Below, one piece after another: positions 35,901-51,400 of a stretch of DNA of 64,000 bases (its first letter is position 1; each line of letters begins with the position of its first letter). The notes beneath the pieces were generated by a model. It saw nothing but the letters and a program-made list of their open reading frames with translations. It was not told the DNA's origin and searched no databases. The translations under genes were made by a program, and so were the position numbers. This stretch comes from Beroe ovata (taxonomy: Eukaryota; Ctenophora; Nuda; Beroida; Beroidae), in assembly GCA_946803715.1 (NCBI GenBank), contig CAMPET010000027.1:119405-183404 (forward strand), read 5' to 3'.

Positions 35901-36483
35901 CCTCTAGCATTTCCCTCACGAATGTTAATTTCTTTACCGTTTTTTTAACTTCTACACGTTTATTAATAATTCTCCGACACATACACAAACACTAGGATAT
36001 GCATAGTGAATTTAAACTATATTTTGTACTTATAACTACTAAACTTTTGACTGTTGAGGTCGTCTATCGAGCTATGTTTGGATGTCATAATTGGAGCAAT
36101 GAGTGAAATTCGTACACTCACAATCTCAAAGGAAACTCTCCTGTCAGCTACTCTTCAAAGAAATTCATCGCTTGAGCCGTGTGTTCTCCAGTGTTCCTAT
36201 CATCAACATTTTTATTTTTTCACAACATTTTACCAGGGTGCTGAGGAGCATAATATTATGTTATTATAGTCATTAGGTGTGCATCTTGCTTCTCAGTTCT
36301 CGTATTCATTACTTCAATATGTTTTCTCTTTCGATGCTGCTACCTACCTACTGAATATAGTAGGTAATGAGCAATTTTGTCTACGCACTTGTACTTGAAT
36401 TACCTAATTGTTATCAAATATTGATTATGATTAATAACGCAGTCATACTTATGGTAGCGTGGAGCATGTAAGGGAACAGAGGA
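26965..36483. other. Long gene-free stretch
   Basis: About 9.5 kb, AT-rich, with no exon series I can recognise on either strand. It holds repeat remnants at 27415-27450 (gggggcaaagccccc), 27713-27745 (ggggtctgggggcgcagccccc) and 27821-27850, a (TTA)n tract near 28104-28136, tgtctgtg repeats at 33985-34045, a (CT)n run at 35399-35424, and scattered taggtaccta words. Isolated open frames of 60-120 codons have no family features. Non-coding 5' exons of the exchanger could lie here but cannot be seen. Confidence 0.5.
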
Positions 36484-39400
36484 ATGATGAGGAGCTTCAT
36501 CCTGTCTGCCTTGGTGGCATGTATCCTCTTGAGCTGTGTCGAAGCCGATAAAGTGACATGCAGTAGCATCAACAACACGAACTGTGACTGCTATTACAAT
36601 GACTCTCCGGGCTATCCTCTCGAACTATTCACCGAGTGTCAGATGAAAGATGGTGCCGTCTTGCTTCATGTGTTCGGTATTCTCTACATGTTCACTGCAT
36701 TGGCATTAGTCTGTGACGAGTTCTTCGTGCCAGCGTTGGAAGTTATCATAGAGGTTCTTGACATCAGTGATGATGTGGCTGGTGCAACGTTCATGGCTGC
36801 AGGCGGAAGTGCTCCTGAATTCTTCACCTCCGTCATCGGAGTCTTCATTTCTCAGTCGCAAGTCGGAGTAGGAACAATCATAGGATCTGCCGTGTTCAAC
36901 GTGCTCTTTGTTATTGGTATGTGCGCAGTATTTAGCAAGGAAATTCTGACACTTACATGGTGGCCACTCTTCCGTGACGTCACGTTCTACTCTATTGGAC
37001 TAACAATCCTAATCATCTCATTTATCGACCAAAAGATAGAGATTTACGAGGCGATTATTCTTTTCATTTGGTATCTCTGTTACTGTCTCTTCATGAAGAT
37101 CAACGAAGCCACGGAGAAATATGTGAGGAAACAGCTTGCAAAACTGCCATGTAACCAAGAAGCCCAGAAACCGGCAGACGGAAACATAGATCAGTCCCTG
37201 AAAACCATTTTTAGTGACAAAAACCAGCCAACAAAATGCAGTTGCCAAGCAACGCAGGTCAGTAGTACAGCTCTTCGATATAATTCATCAAAGAATTACT
37301 TGATATGTAATCAAATGCTATTTAATATTGATATAATGAAAGAATGAATCCCTTGGGATAACAGCATGTGATACGACACCAGCTGCAAATAAAGAATGCA
37401 TGCTGACTGATTTTTTTTCAGGCCGCTTCACAGTCTATTGACAAGAACGGTGACACCGATAAACTGAAGGAAAACGGAAAAGACGACGTTGAGATTCTTA
37501 TCCCTTGCAACAATCCCGAATGCCTGAATAGCAAAGTGACCCAATTTGCAACACTTGCACTGTGTGCTAATACATTAGATCCCGTTGGAAATGGTGAGTT
37601 ATTTTCATTTCATGGCTAACGAATAGGGAAAGATGCTGCATTTATGTTGAATTAAAGCACCATAGTTTTCCAATGGATATTTTCTAGAATTTCTTCTGCT
37701 ATTGCTCAATAACCATTTATCAGCTGCTTTACGGCTCCTTTGTACTTCATGAAGCTTCATATTGATTCAATCAATACAATCATATTGGTTCACGTCCACT
37801 TTTCACTCCAGAATAGACATATCACGCGGGTTCCTGATTGATATCTTTGCTCTGCTGATATGATCAGTCTTTCGCCAAATAATGCTCTGAATTAATGATA
37901 AATGAGCACGAACCTTTACTATAATTACAAAAGCGTCATAATCTTATGAGGGTTACCGAATGAACACTTAAATACAGCCGAACTTATAACCGCTGGTAAC
38001 ATTCGATAAGCCATGGCTGAATGCATCTTATGCTAATGATGCCTCAATAATACTCAATTAGTGTTGATAATCTTGACACTAGCACACACTACTAACCCAG
38101 CAGCAGATAAGAATGAAGGAGAACCACGAGATATGAAGGATGATCAAGGTAAAGAAGTTTCTATGATATGAACTATAGAACCGAGTCTGTCTTACCCAGA
38201 TTAATGAATGACCTTTAGAATCCAGATATAAGCTATAGGAACAAGTAAACTCAGAAGAACCTAAAACTAGGTAATCATTTCAACATAAAATAGTATAGAA
38301 TCAAGATATTCTTTTATTTTTATAACCTAAACATCTGCATGATGGAATTAGGAAATGGCAGTACCTGAGCCAGAATAATCAAATGCCTACTAATCAATCA
38401 TTGACGTGTAATGGAATGCCATGAATTTTGGGTGTATAATAGGTGTTCTGCAACCCGTCAAAACTGTATCCTGATCAGCATGGAATAAGAACAATCTGTT
38501 AGTTTGCCTTACCTAAGTTATAAGTACCTATCCAATCCATACATCGATAGGTAGGTAAGTACTTGTTTACTCCAACTTTCAAGCAATGATTGTAGATATA
38601 CCTTCTTTGCATGCGTTGATGGCGATTGGAGAACAAAATATCTACAAGAAAAACTATGTGGAGTTACACGCCAAGTGGAGAGTGAGACCTCAGATTCCAT
38701 ATTGGCTCCTCTCATGTGACTCTCTGTTCGCGTTACGTTTCTATCGTGTCCTTCTTGAGTTTTAGCATCTAGAACCTTGAATGTGACAGCTTCCTACGAT
38801 CTTTAAAACGTCAGCAAACGACTGCTAGCAGGCAAAGCAATTATTTTCCAACATACACTATCGTTGTACAACCTTTACGGTGAAGTGACCTTGAATTCCA
38901 CTTTCTGATCCTACAGAGAATCATTAGAGTAGGTATGGATTTTTGTTCTACAGGATATCCGTGGGCAGTGGACACGTCATGATAATATGACATTGTCTTG
39001 ATTGAAGTCTGGGGGAATGTCATTGTTCAGTTTCAAGAGTGGAGTCAATTCCTCTGAATATGCATGAACCGTTGACCAGGATGCCTGAAATCTCAATTCT
39101 CTAATCTCTATATAGTTTCTAAGACAATCATTAGAATCAAATCACCATGAATCGTCAATCTCATTGCAATATATGTTCACTGTTCACTGTTGCTCAATGT
39201 TTATAAGGCCTTCTTGAATTATTGCAAGCTCTCATATCTATCACTTCAAGCATACCATAATCTGCATGGCCCCTGAAACTCCCATTAGTTGTCCATAGCA
39301 CATACTATCAAGATGGAGCACAGTTTTGTAACAACTTTAATTCTTGCAGATAGTCTTCATTATCAATTCCCATTTCAGCAACATTTAACGATCGTGTCGG

Positions 39401-42400
39401 AGAATTACAACGTCTCCAGAAGATCAAACCCAGCTCAAGATCGAACCGATCCTTCTCTCGGGCGAGTCTTGCAACTCTCAGGGAACACAGGTTCTCAAGG
39501 TCGGCTCTCCATATCAACCTGCCTCCGGTAAACCACACGACAACCCTGAGCGGGAACAACCTCAACACTCTCGTGGTACGTATCCTCCTGAAAACAACTT
39601 ATCCAATATTTTTTCTCCTTACGTGACTCGAGCGATGAATTGTCGACGCGTTTTGGACGTTTGTATTCGTGTAAATAAAACATGCATGACTAATGACTAT
39701 TCACTATCCTGTTGTCGCAATTTAGATCAACTGTGACATTGCAAGGCCATTGGCTATGGCGCGTTTTGGTAGAACCTACATCATGTCCTGTCGTCGAGAT
39801 TATTCTATTATTCCCTCTGCAATCATCCTGAACTTAGAGAGGTGGGAGAAGTCAAATGGTCGTATAACACACGAGTGTAACATGGCTTAGCTAATTTGTC
39901 AGGCAGGTTTCAATGTTCCTGTCATCGAGCCGTGACGATCGGTCTGTGGGTGTGTGTATATTGTGACATTGTGTGTGTGTGTGGGTGTGTGTGTGNNNNN
40001 NNNNNNNNNNNNNNNNNNNNNNNNNNNNNNNNGTGTGTGTGTGTGTGTGTGGTACATGTACTATGTGTGTGGGTGGGTGGGTAAGCGACGTTAGGTTCAC
40101 TCACTTTGTACCTACCTTCTTACTATGTGAGTATGTAGGTTCAACTGATGCTGCACTTACCATCGTATCAGTTACCCAAACATTCCAATGATCATGATAT
40201 TGTATTTCATCAAATCATGCCCAATATCACGAAGTGCCAATCACTGGTTATGTGTATGAGTGTGTTTGATTGTCAGTGTGTTCGCGTGTGTGACATTGTA
40301 CCCTTGACGTCGCTTGTACGTAGGTTCTATGCGCGCCGAGCGGTTCTGTTACATGTCAAGAAGCATGGGTATCGCGATAATTGCTCTACGATTAAACGTT
40401 TGCCTCTTCGGAACTCAGGCATTCAGAATTCATTAGCTGGCGTGGCTGTCATAGAATATTTCGTTGGCATCCGAAATAGCTGACGCCTTAGGATATTCTA
40501 GCACTAAAATGCGCGGGAAATGGAGTGAGAATTCGGCTGGTTGATTAGTTGATTGTCAATTCTCCAAAATATAGAATGGAAACAATAATTTCTCTGCCTA
40601 TAGAGCTATAGGTAACATCTCGTATGTACCTAAATCCTTAACTCAAGGTCATTTTCGTTCCTTCTTTTTACACGTAAGGCTTGATTGTGGTAGGGTGACG
40701 TACGCTTTCACACGTATTTCGCTGGCAATTATCAGAGTTAATTACTAAAGCAAGTTTGTAGATAGGAAGATGGTTTCGGAGAATTTCTGACCGATTAAAC
40801 TATCTGATCTCAACTATGATAGCCACCGGGCACCGTCGTTCTAAGATATGATCAAGTAAAATATCCTACCCATGCCAGTACAGTCATTATGGCGATTTAA
40901 CGCACAATGTGGATTGCCCATTCCATCTTGCTCTGAAGCATTGAAAGTAGTAGTCAACCTCTTATTAAAGTGAGGCAAAGCATCGTAAATTCCATTTTAA
41001 GTGAGGCATAGCATTGTAGTTAGTTGGGTAATTAAGTAGTTAGGCCCAGTAATAGTTAGACTCGGATATAACAAAGCTAATCATACATTTACTCGTACCA
41101 GATCACAAATTTAGAACCATAAGCTTGCGAGAAACAACGCGTTCAAATCATAGGGGAAGTCGATGAAGTACTTAGGTACAATCTACATAAGAAGTTACCT
41201 ACCGAATATTTCATTTCATGCTATTTCATTCTATGCTACGTTTAGTGACTTACATTTACTAATTGAATCAAGATCTTTCAACACTGTCTATAATTGCACT
41301 TCAGTCAGTGATGACTTCTTATAGGTATTTAGATAGATATGCAAAGGATACTATTTAATACATATGCATTCATCGAAAATAAACAATTAAGATTTCAAAT
41401 GGGAACAGAAGCTAGGATCAGGGACGCAAATTTCCGAATGTAAATTATTGAACTTCTTGCAGAACGGTGATCTGGATGTTCTTGGAAGAAAGGTATGTCT
41501 GACCTTACCGATTTGAAAGGCTGAATGGAAGATGCATAGAATTATTCATTAACGCAACGTGTGAATGTGTTTTCGTGTGGCGGCCATATTTTCAAACGAA
41601 AGTTTGTGTATCAAAAAGATTAGAAGCTCCACAGGAATTCTATGAAATATGCTGCATGCTTTTCCTCACTAGTTAACGCTGGATTTATTCAATAAAGAGT
41701 GAAGCGTACATGATATAATAGCAGCTATAATTGCCCTGTAAATGTAACCAGTTGATTTAAGAATTGCGTGACTGTACCAGTGTGCGTATTCGTTGTGTGA
41801 CTCATGCTGAGGCCAGCATTAACCGTTTTCAACATTGCTAGATACTTCTGTCATCGAGCCTAGATGGGTCATGGAAGTTGAAATGAGGCATCTGTGCAAT
41901 TGAACACAATGATGCAGTTACGCCGGCCATTTGTAGTTGGTTTCGCTGATTTAGAACACTTCCAAGCAAGTTCAATGTCAATGCCTGCTCATATATATAC
42001 CTAGATGATTCGTCCGCTACTGTATTTATCTGCGTAGGGCTGAATAATCAATAATCATCCCCTGGAATTATGGAATTGGTAGGTACTTAGATCTGAACTA
42101 GGCGAGTACCCTTTAATGTACCTTGATACCTAGATAGTAGATACGTGATGCCCTGAAACTTTCTGCTACCGTATCAAAGTCTGTGGGTGGATATTCAAAT
42201 TAAGAAATAATTAAGGAAGTTATTGGAACCAGCCCGCATGTCGAAAATATGAGTTATAGACACCGCACTCTGTTGACACATTTTCATGCATGATGTTACC
42301 TGCCAATGCAAAAATTCGATCAAATTTCCTCAATCTTTGTTGACTCTAGGTTTATCTACACTCTGCAGTGTCTAGTTGCACTGAAATAAATGGTTATGAA

Positions 42401-45400
42401 TGAAAATGAATGAAATTTCAGAACCTATTTCGTAGCTGGACACTATGTGCATAATGTAGTCATCACATTCCCTCCCCTTATCCTATTACCTTATTTTGAT
42501 ATTTTGGGTGTTACCATGCGAAGTCAACTAGTAGAGTAGTAGGATCTTCGGTCAGCAGTGTTTTGGACCCTATATTGAAATTGCAAAATTCCGTTGAGGG
42601 TCTAATATGGTCGTTTTTTCCTGGTTTGTCATGTGGAAAAATATTCAAAAGATTGTGATGTTTTTCGTTTTTGAGACATTATATAATCTTCCGGAGGCAC
42701 ACTCTTCTTTTGTTCCGTTTGTTGGCCACCAAAATAGTCCATAGTCCATACGAGGACAACACAATAATTTTTGAAAAATATTGTTAAAAATGCTGCACAT
42801 ACACCCACATACATTTCACCGATTATTTTTGAGAACTTTTCAGGATTCACAAACTCTGTCTGAAGCTGTTTTCATAAGACTTCCTTTCTCAAATACTTCA
42901 TGTCTGGACCAATGTTTGAATTTCTCATAATGCTCGACGTCGGTCTACATACTGATAGACAGAATTCCATTCCTACATCGTTTTGCGAACGCGATTGAAA
43001 CTGTGCATTTTTTTGATGAGGGCGATCCTCAATCCCCATACTTCAAAATATGCTCATATTCGACAAAATTGATGAAAGCTACAACCAGTCTGTTGTCTTC
43101 AAACAGCAGAGGATGTCATTGATCCTCCTGGCTACTCATTATACATATAATACACATTCGATATAATAACCTGTATATTATATTATGCCAATGACCTGAA
43201 TTATACGCCCCTGGCATGCTATCTCCACTCTCTTCCACCGTAATCTACCTCAATATTATTTATAAAGTGTGGCTACCTAGCTGTTGTGTTGGTGTCAGGG
43301 GCTCCAGCTTTTTGTTTAGCCTAACTAATCTCTGGGCCCACTAAGATCTTGTTATTATGGTTTATTATATGAAACCAATCATCAGTACACTATAATACAT
43401 GAGGACCGACGTGTGCTTCAAGTACCTTCAATATTTTGCAATGATCACTTTACATCTGTGGAGAGAATGAGGATTGATAGTGAGAGTCGTTAGAGCATCA
43501 GATAATCGAAATATTATTGATAGATACACATAATCTTCACAATTATAACAACACATGATTCGATTTTGGAGATCTATCTAGTCTGTGTAGGCAGTATAGG
43601 TATATTTGAAAAGTTTGATCAACTGTATTAATTGTAACCGAGGATTGGTGATGCCCCTTCCCCTTATGACGCTAAATATTTGCTCGTGTGATATAACTAT
43701 ATTCGGGCGGGTTTATTAGATGAATAATAATGGATATATTATTGAGATCATTTGCATAAGATTGGTAAAGGTGTGCCATGATTGGGCAAACATTATCACA
43801 CTTCGTGAAATCACAGGACTTGCCATATCCATTACGGTTATAATCATCATTAAGGCGAATTCTGTGTGGTGGTCATTTGAGAGATTTTATATAAACTGAC
43901 ATGAGAACTGCTGCCAGATCGTGAGTGAAATTATACACTCTTGTCCACACTCACAGCACAATGTGGTGGGGTGAAATCTTGGAATTATTATAGGAATTAT
44001 CACAGTGGTGACGTTTTCTGGATATTTTAGGTTGTGGTTTCTTCCCTCTTATAGATACCACTTGAATGGGGGCACAATGGTAATTTGTATGAGTACCTAA
44101 TTAGTTAAGTAAGCATTATAATATCTATGTTTTATCTGTGATCAGAGAATAACGACTACTCAATTGTATGCGTCCCACATAGAGCTATAATAGAGTAGGA
44201 ATTTGAATCACGAATCACCCCCGTCGCATTATCAAACTATCAAGATTCCTCCTAAATGGTCGAGAACTTCACAGTTGACCCGCAACCTGGAAGGCATGAG
44301 TTTTGCCCGAATTGGATGTGTCTACGAATGCACTGACCCTGGAGCATGTGATCACTCGATAAAAGATCTGAAACTTAACGGGGATAACAACAGCACAACG
44401 TCCAGTGATGCCGAGGTTCACAAAACTGTTGATGAGATTTACTCGACGGTGAGTAACGGACAGGGTGTATCTAGCCCGAAGATGTGTGGTGTAGCTACCT
44501 ATCAATGGAAGGCGTATTATAGACTCCAGAGGAGTGAAAACGTCGCAAATATTTCAACTCATTTCAGTAGAAATAGTTATTGATTCTGTTGCTGATGACT
44601 AGATTCCTCAGATCATTCAAACTCGGTGGGTGTCAGCTGTGGCAAGATCCCGTTTGAGAAAAGAACACGCGCACAAAGATAAAAGGAAGATTTGCCCAGC
44701 TTCGGTATTCACTCGTTTGTCGTGGAAATTGTAGCATGTAAATTGTAAAATGCTCATACAATCTTACATATCACTCAGAGTCTTCTTTATTCATGAATCA
44801 GTCGTTCTTCTACACGTTGAACTTTTCATTGAAATAGAGTCCTCATTATTTCTTTCCCTCTTCATGGAACGAGATGTTTGAGATGTCAGCTTTTTACGTT
44901 ACCGTCTCTTGAATAGCATCCTGAATCTGACGCGAAGCCTTCAATTCGAAGCTAGTATTGCTTGCAGTGCAGCAGCAGTATTGCTTGCAGTGGAGTAAGC
45001 TCAACAGTCAACTTGCAAAATTCGGCCCATTCAGATTATTTTGAGAACGTAGGTATGAGTATACAATTGGTAGACGCAAGCTTTCTTACACCGCAAGCTG
45101 TAAGAGTAGAGACGTAAGGTATGTATTGCGTATAGGAACCTAAGCTATGATCATCAGAGCCTTGCTAACTCTTCTTTCACGAATAGTAAGCCGCTAGGTA
45201 GTAGGTACCTACCTTCCTTGCTATGCATTAATTGTTGAGGATTTATTTTCAAGTTTTCTCAAGTAGAATGAACTCAATCAGTCCCCATTATTACACATTC
45301 CGGATCAGCAGATTTGCGTACATTTTACATCTCCTAGTGGTTCGTGACTCGAAAGATGCCTTATTAAGAGATATAGAGAAGGGCCACCTCGAAGATGATT

Positions 45401-48400
45401 GTCTCTCCAACATCTTAGTAATGAATCTTTCAAACATTTGCATACCTGAAGCTGTGATATGATGATCAATGAGGCTGATTGGTGATCGTTGGAGTCAAGC
45501 TGGTGTCATGGTATCCATGATATTGGCCTCCATGTTTCATGAACTGCGATATGAACCTATTCTCGGAGTAACACTCAATCTAACAATATGTGGATAACGT
45601 TGTACTACCACTTGCTCACTTGCAGTCGTGGAGCGCTGTAATTCGTTCCTACGCTATACTCTCCATGGTTTTCATGGGAAAACATCGTAAGTTAAATCTC
45701 CGTGCTCAATGCCGTTCATCAGCTGTACAATGTTTCACATCCAGATGGTAAGATGATAAACGGTACAACCGTTTGTTTTTAAATTCCCACATGATGATAC
45801 TATTATGATGGTGTGTTACTCATCACATGTAACTGTTACCAGCGGTCAAAACAAGTTGGACATTCGCCAGACAATGACTAGATCGGAGGGAGGCCTCATG
45901 AAATAAGAAAATAGTTTACGGCGTGTAGAATATATCGGTGGAAGCGTCCATCTTACATAGGATCATGTTGTGCGTGTGTGTGTATGTGTGTATCTGGATC
46001 ATTTTACTTCATGTTATAGCACAGTGAGTATAATGTAGGGTCCTGGTGTACTAACGCTCCAGATGTTCATTTCATTACGGTTCTTGGAAAAATTTCTTAA
46101 TTTGAGGGTTTGTCGCTATTGTGCAACAGGACGTAGGTAGGTACCTACCAATGGATCATGGATACCTAGGCGGTACACCTAGGTAGTACACCTAGGTAGT
46201 ATACCTAGGTGGTACACCTAGGTAGTACACCTAGGTAGTACACGTCATGAATCAGCCGCATTTTTGGAAGTTCTCTTTCAACCTGTGGAAGTTCTCTCTC
46301 AACCTGTGGAATACCTATGTCCTATAATAGCACGTAATTCAATGATCAATGTTCAATCTTGGAGTATAATATGTACCCCTAGGTATACATATCATTGTAG
46401 AAAAACACATAAGTACCTACCTACATAGTAACTTTTAAAAAATCATAATGAGTTTTTTGCCAGAAGTTTACAACACTCTGACGCTCGAAACTCCCATCAA
46501 TCGTTAGCCCACACCACTCCTTGTGCCTAGTCTCCGATCGAGGGTAGAAATTCGAGGGAACAACGTCATAGTTGCGTTAGAGAACTTTATTCAACTTTTT
46601 CTGAGAGGTCACATTCTCTTTTTTCTCTTGTCGAACTCGAAGAAGTATTACGAATAACAATATCCAACATATTACATGTAGCCAAGCAGCTGACAGCAGT
46701 TGTGCAAGCATCCTATACACTTCAGCCAATATAATAAAAGCTTATAATCTCAAGCTATGTACTAGTCTAATTATTAAAGCAGGGTGTGTGCTATGCCTGC
46801 ATAATAACATGTATACCTACATGACCATACTATGCTTTACATGTTGTTGTTCTCAGAACAAAGATATCGAAAAATCTCAAATTTGAGTGATCATCACTTT
46901 ATTCTGTTTCCACTTGCCACTAAAGCTAATTAAGAAAGTTGTACCTATAAACTAAGCGGCTATTTCCTATTTATCGGTTCTACATCCATATTCCATATAC
47001 AGACAATGTCTGCCCTATGTCTGTCAGGCATAGTGCATGCATAATATATACCACATAATTAGGGCTTAATGAATAGCAGCTGCTACACAACACACGTCAC
47101 AATGTTAATGATTTAATAGATCCATCAAGCAGGTTGAATATTGTACGAGGCCACTAGGACTTGTTTACCTAGTTCTCAGGTAAATTGAACAGCAAACATC
47201 TGTTGCTAGGGGGGCAAGATCAACAGCTGATAAGCTCATGAATCATGATACGAATTTGAGACACAAATTTCCTCTCTTCAGAATTTCTTAAAAGCTTCTC
47301 TATAGATAATACTTCAATTCCTCATGATTTTGTAATAAACTGATTGTCATAAGGTCATATTCAGGTAAAAAGCTCTGTTGATTAGCGTGAAACATTGCTA
47401 GGAATCTGAATCTTAAATCTCAATTAGGTAGTTATTTTTACCATTTATGACCAAACTCAGCAGAAGTTGAGCTATGATGAATATTGTGTAGCTCCTGTCC
47501 TGATAGTTCAGTCATTCTGGTCGTGAATGGAGTATAATATATACTCTTGTTCATGACACGCATTACACAAAGGAATGAAAACATTTCACAGTGGCACATC
47601 AGGTGACACAAGTGGCTCACTAATCATGGCGAATATCTAGTCCTCAGTCATAATGATAAATACCTGTGACGAAAATAGAAATGTACGATGATCACTAGTC
47701 ATCAGTGAAGAAAGATTCTCTCTCATATCCTATGAATTATCCACTTCACAACTATAGCTGCAGTCACAAAAGTTGATAGCCTAATTACACATTGATTCTG
47801 GTGATATTGTGCTTAATGGTCGGTTCTTCCGCCTCATCTCTCAAATCAAGACTAGCTTATACAACATCTATTCGTTTTAATGGAGTACTGTGTAGGCACC
47901 CGTTGTCAAACACAAGGAAACATTTCATAATAACGGGACATTCAAAATCGAATTTGGTGAAGACAGATTGGTTATGTGCTAAGCCTGGCGAACTCGGTGG
48001 AAAACCTTGCAGTACGGCATTTTTATCAAGGAAACGACACCGTGGAGTTCCGTACAGTCCACTCTGTCACTGATGTTGATGATCACACTATGATATTTCC
48101 TGAAATTCTACCTGCCAACTTTAGGCATTGCATTCTGAAGTTACACATATATATAACTGGATCACCATTTTCAGAACGTCTTGTATTCAGAGGCGATTTG
48201 CACCACTGCGTGTGCATACCCATTGTCATGCTCACCCGATCACACCCATCAACAACCGACAATAACACAACGTCGCTCTCTTTTATAGTTACAACAGCTT
48301 GTTACCCTAGGTGCAACATATTGTTGAAACTGATGAGAATACTCGGTATTTACAGGCTATATGTTAGGTATGGGGGCGAGCCGCACATACTGTGATGTTA

Positions 48401-51400
48401 CTGAAAACGGTGTTTAGCTGGGATATAATGATGCACTGTTTAGGAAGAATAATGAACAACTCTCCCTCGCTTTCTTTTTCTGGAAGAAGAACCGATGTGT
48501 ACATCAGTTTTTCATATATATTATACGTCTTATATATTTATCTACTCTCTCCCCCTTCTTAGTCGCTACCACCAGATGGTAGGGGTAGCACCAGACTACA
48601 CACACAACTATATCATACACCGCATCATTTATCCAGGACAATGGGCAATTACCGAGTCTAAAATTAGATTTAATTTAATGAGGTACATTATTATGAAGTT
48701 TCGCATATGGTTGTACGACCGTCACTGTGACGACAATGGGCAGTGTGTGTTTAGCTGCTTCTTTCCACTAAAACAAATTGTATGCAGGAATTTGATGATA
48801 TTATGATCACCATGCCTGTGGATGAACTGGGATTCAAATCAATTGTGATCTCATTGCCTATGCACACTGTTCACTGAACAGGTCACTGTGTGACCTCAGT
48901 TGCTAGTGAGTAGTGACGTTAATGACTGAATTGTCGCTTCAAAAGTTCAAGTAAAGGTAAAGCAATTTAAACGTAGCGTGAGAAGAATTTGGGAAGTGTG
49001 AGAATATGAATCACTGGTTGGCATGGATGTGCTGATTATATGAGGGTTGCATGGTATAGTTCATGCACTTTTGGTTCTCTCCACCAATTACCTGTACGAG
49101 ATCACAGCGTCCAGATGATCTTTGTGTCACAAAACTGATTAACTGTAGACTTTCCATTGGTCGTTACCCTTGCGATGATCTCTCTCTCTCTCTCTCTGTG
49201 ATCACACGCGCCCTTCTTCTCTGAAAGATTCATTGATAATCAACAGCGGACAGCGGTGTACCATAATTTAATATGACTCAAATAAATTGTCAATAACCAT
49301 CTAACTCGAATCTATGATTTGATGTATGATATGCAGTTTATTCCATGGAAGAAACATGAATGATATCACGCACATGCCAGTGACATTATGATGAATAGTT
49401 TTGTTCAAAATGAGTTTCGAGAGAACATTGACTCAAACCTCACATTGTCCTCTATTTAGGCCGTGAATCCAGCTGGCAGCATCTGGTCCTTGGGCATGGA
49501 CAAGCGGCTAAGTCACATCACCCTCGTAAATATTGAACTACCGATAGTGCCTGATACTCGCAGGATAGTCTGGTTCTATCGTTCTACCATATTATAAACG
49601 ATTAGTCGCTACCACCAGTTCAACGATTCTAATTCTGACAAGCTGTTATAGCTACTTAGCTACGAAGCACTATACGTAGCCATCTTTTCTTACCTATTCT
49701 CAATCAACTATGACCTCATACAGTCATACCTTTCTTTCTTTAAACACAACTATCCTGGTTTCTACCCATCGACTAAGCTTAGTTTTTAACGACACTCTAT
49801 GACTCTATAGTTATTCAAATAATAACATCTAATCCTTGCTGGTGTATTGTGATTACCTACTCTCACGGTTTACTAACTACCTACCAAATGCGGATTGAGT
49901 ATGAATCTCTCGGTATATTTTGCTGGAATACTTCGACGATTGCACAACTTTTGCAATGTGTGAAGCGTCATAATCTGTCGCTGTGTAGTGCTTTTTGTGC
50001 TGTGAAATGTGATGTTTAAGAGAAATTCGCCATCATATTATTTTAGTAAGCTAATTGGTCAAACAGCCGCTTTCCAAAAGCGGGCTAATGCATTTTTCGT
50101 TGAAATAGACCTTTTATCCCAAATTTTGCGAATTACTCGCGGAGAAGTTAGACTGGAGAAGTACTACAAGTGGTATTGAAAAGAATTCTCAGAATTTCTG
50201 CAAACTCAAATTATCCCCTCGTGGTTATTGCCGTCTGGCATATTATATCCAATGGGGACTTATGCCCCAATTTCGAAGGCATATTCCAGCAGGGAAAGCA
50301 ATGATGCCCACACTGGCTACTTCAGATCTAGAAACACCCACCCCTGCCCCCTCTCTGTTCCCAATATCCCGTGTAATAGACACTAACGCCCCCCCTCTCC
50401 CAGGAGGAGCCAGAGGACAAGCCCGAGGAGGAGAGTGAGAGGCCCGCTGAGGAAGAGGAAGAGGATGAGGACGCAGAGGAACCACTCGATCTCTCGTGGC
50501 CCGATAGCGCCCGCGCTCGTCTCTTCTACATCATCCTGGCCCCCATCCTATTCCCCCTAGCTTTCTCAACACCTGATGTGAGACGAGCGGTTAGTTTGAA
50601 TACTGATTACCTATAACTCTATAATAGACCCTGTGTCGTTTGATTGCCTCGGCGCCTTCCCAGTGAGATTTGACGTGTTTTTCGATTCTTACCATCACTT
50701 TATCAAGTCGTGTGCTAGTCTCTCAGTAGCTATGTATACTATCGTGGTTCATAGCTCTCCGTCTCTTCATTTTTGGACTATCAGCCGATTATTCCTCCTT
50801 TAAGCAAGAGGAGTTGCCTGCGTCAACACTTAACTCGTTGAAAGGCATCGTCAATCACAAGTTTTATTCGAGAAACTAGTATTGGATTCCAGGAAAAATA
50901 TGAAGGATAATGAAGCTGCGTGTTAAAGCTTCCCTCTTGTGTATAGCGTGGTTCATCGGGTTGTACTTTGAGGGTTTTGGTAGTGAGGTTAAAGTATTTT
51001 ACTGCATGTTCAGGAAAATATAGATCTATGGAATTCGGTTGCCTAGTGTGAGAATTGGAATGCTCGCTGCTACCTAAGCATCACGTTTATAATAGAGTAA
51101 TAGGCAGGGTACCTATAATAATTAAATAGTTCAACACTGTCTACCATGAAGATATTCATCAGGAATTCAAACCACTCTTGGGATGATACTGCTGCGGTTT
51201 TTTATGTGTAAAGGAACGTTTTCCTTTACACACAAAAACAACAGATATCATGAATAATATCTGAAAGTTTGAGCGAAGCGATCACCCCCATTTTCCACTC
51301 CCTCACACCTAACACACCTGAGACACANNNNNNNNNNNNNNNNNNNNNNNNNNNNNNNNNNNNNNNNNNNNNNNNNNNNNNNNNNNNNNNNNNNNNNNNN

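Noticed and set aside
45613-45673. Extra exchanger exon (cttgcag ... catcgtaagt), 61 nt, [15 protein letters not shown]
   Set aside because: Splice sites look good, but the exon is phase 0 in and phase 1 out, which breaks the frame into the next exon at 49460, and the sequence is hydrophobic in a cytoplasmic loop.
47792-48395. Overlapping frames of 93 and 139 codons in the long exchanger intron
   Set aside because: No recognisable family, no splice context, and composition like the surrounding intron.
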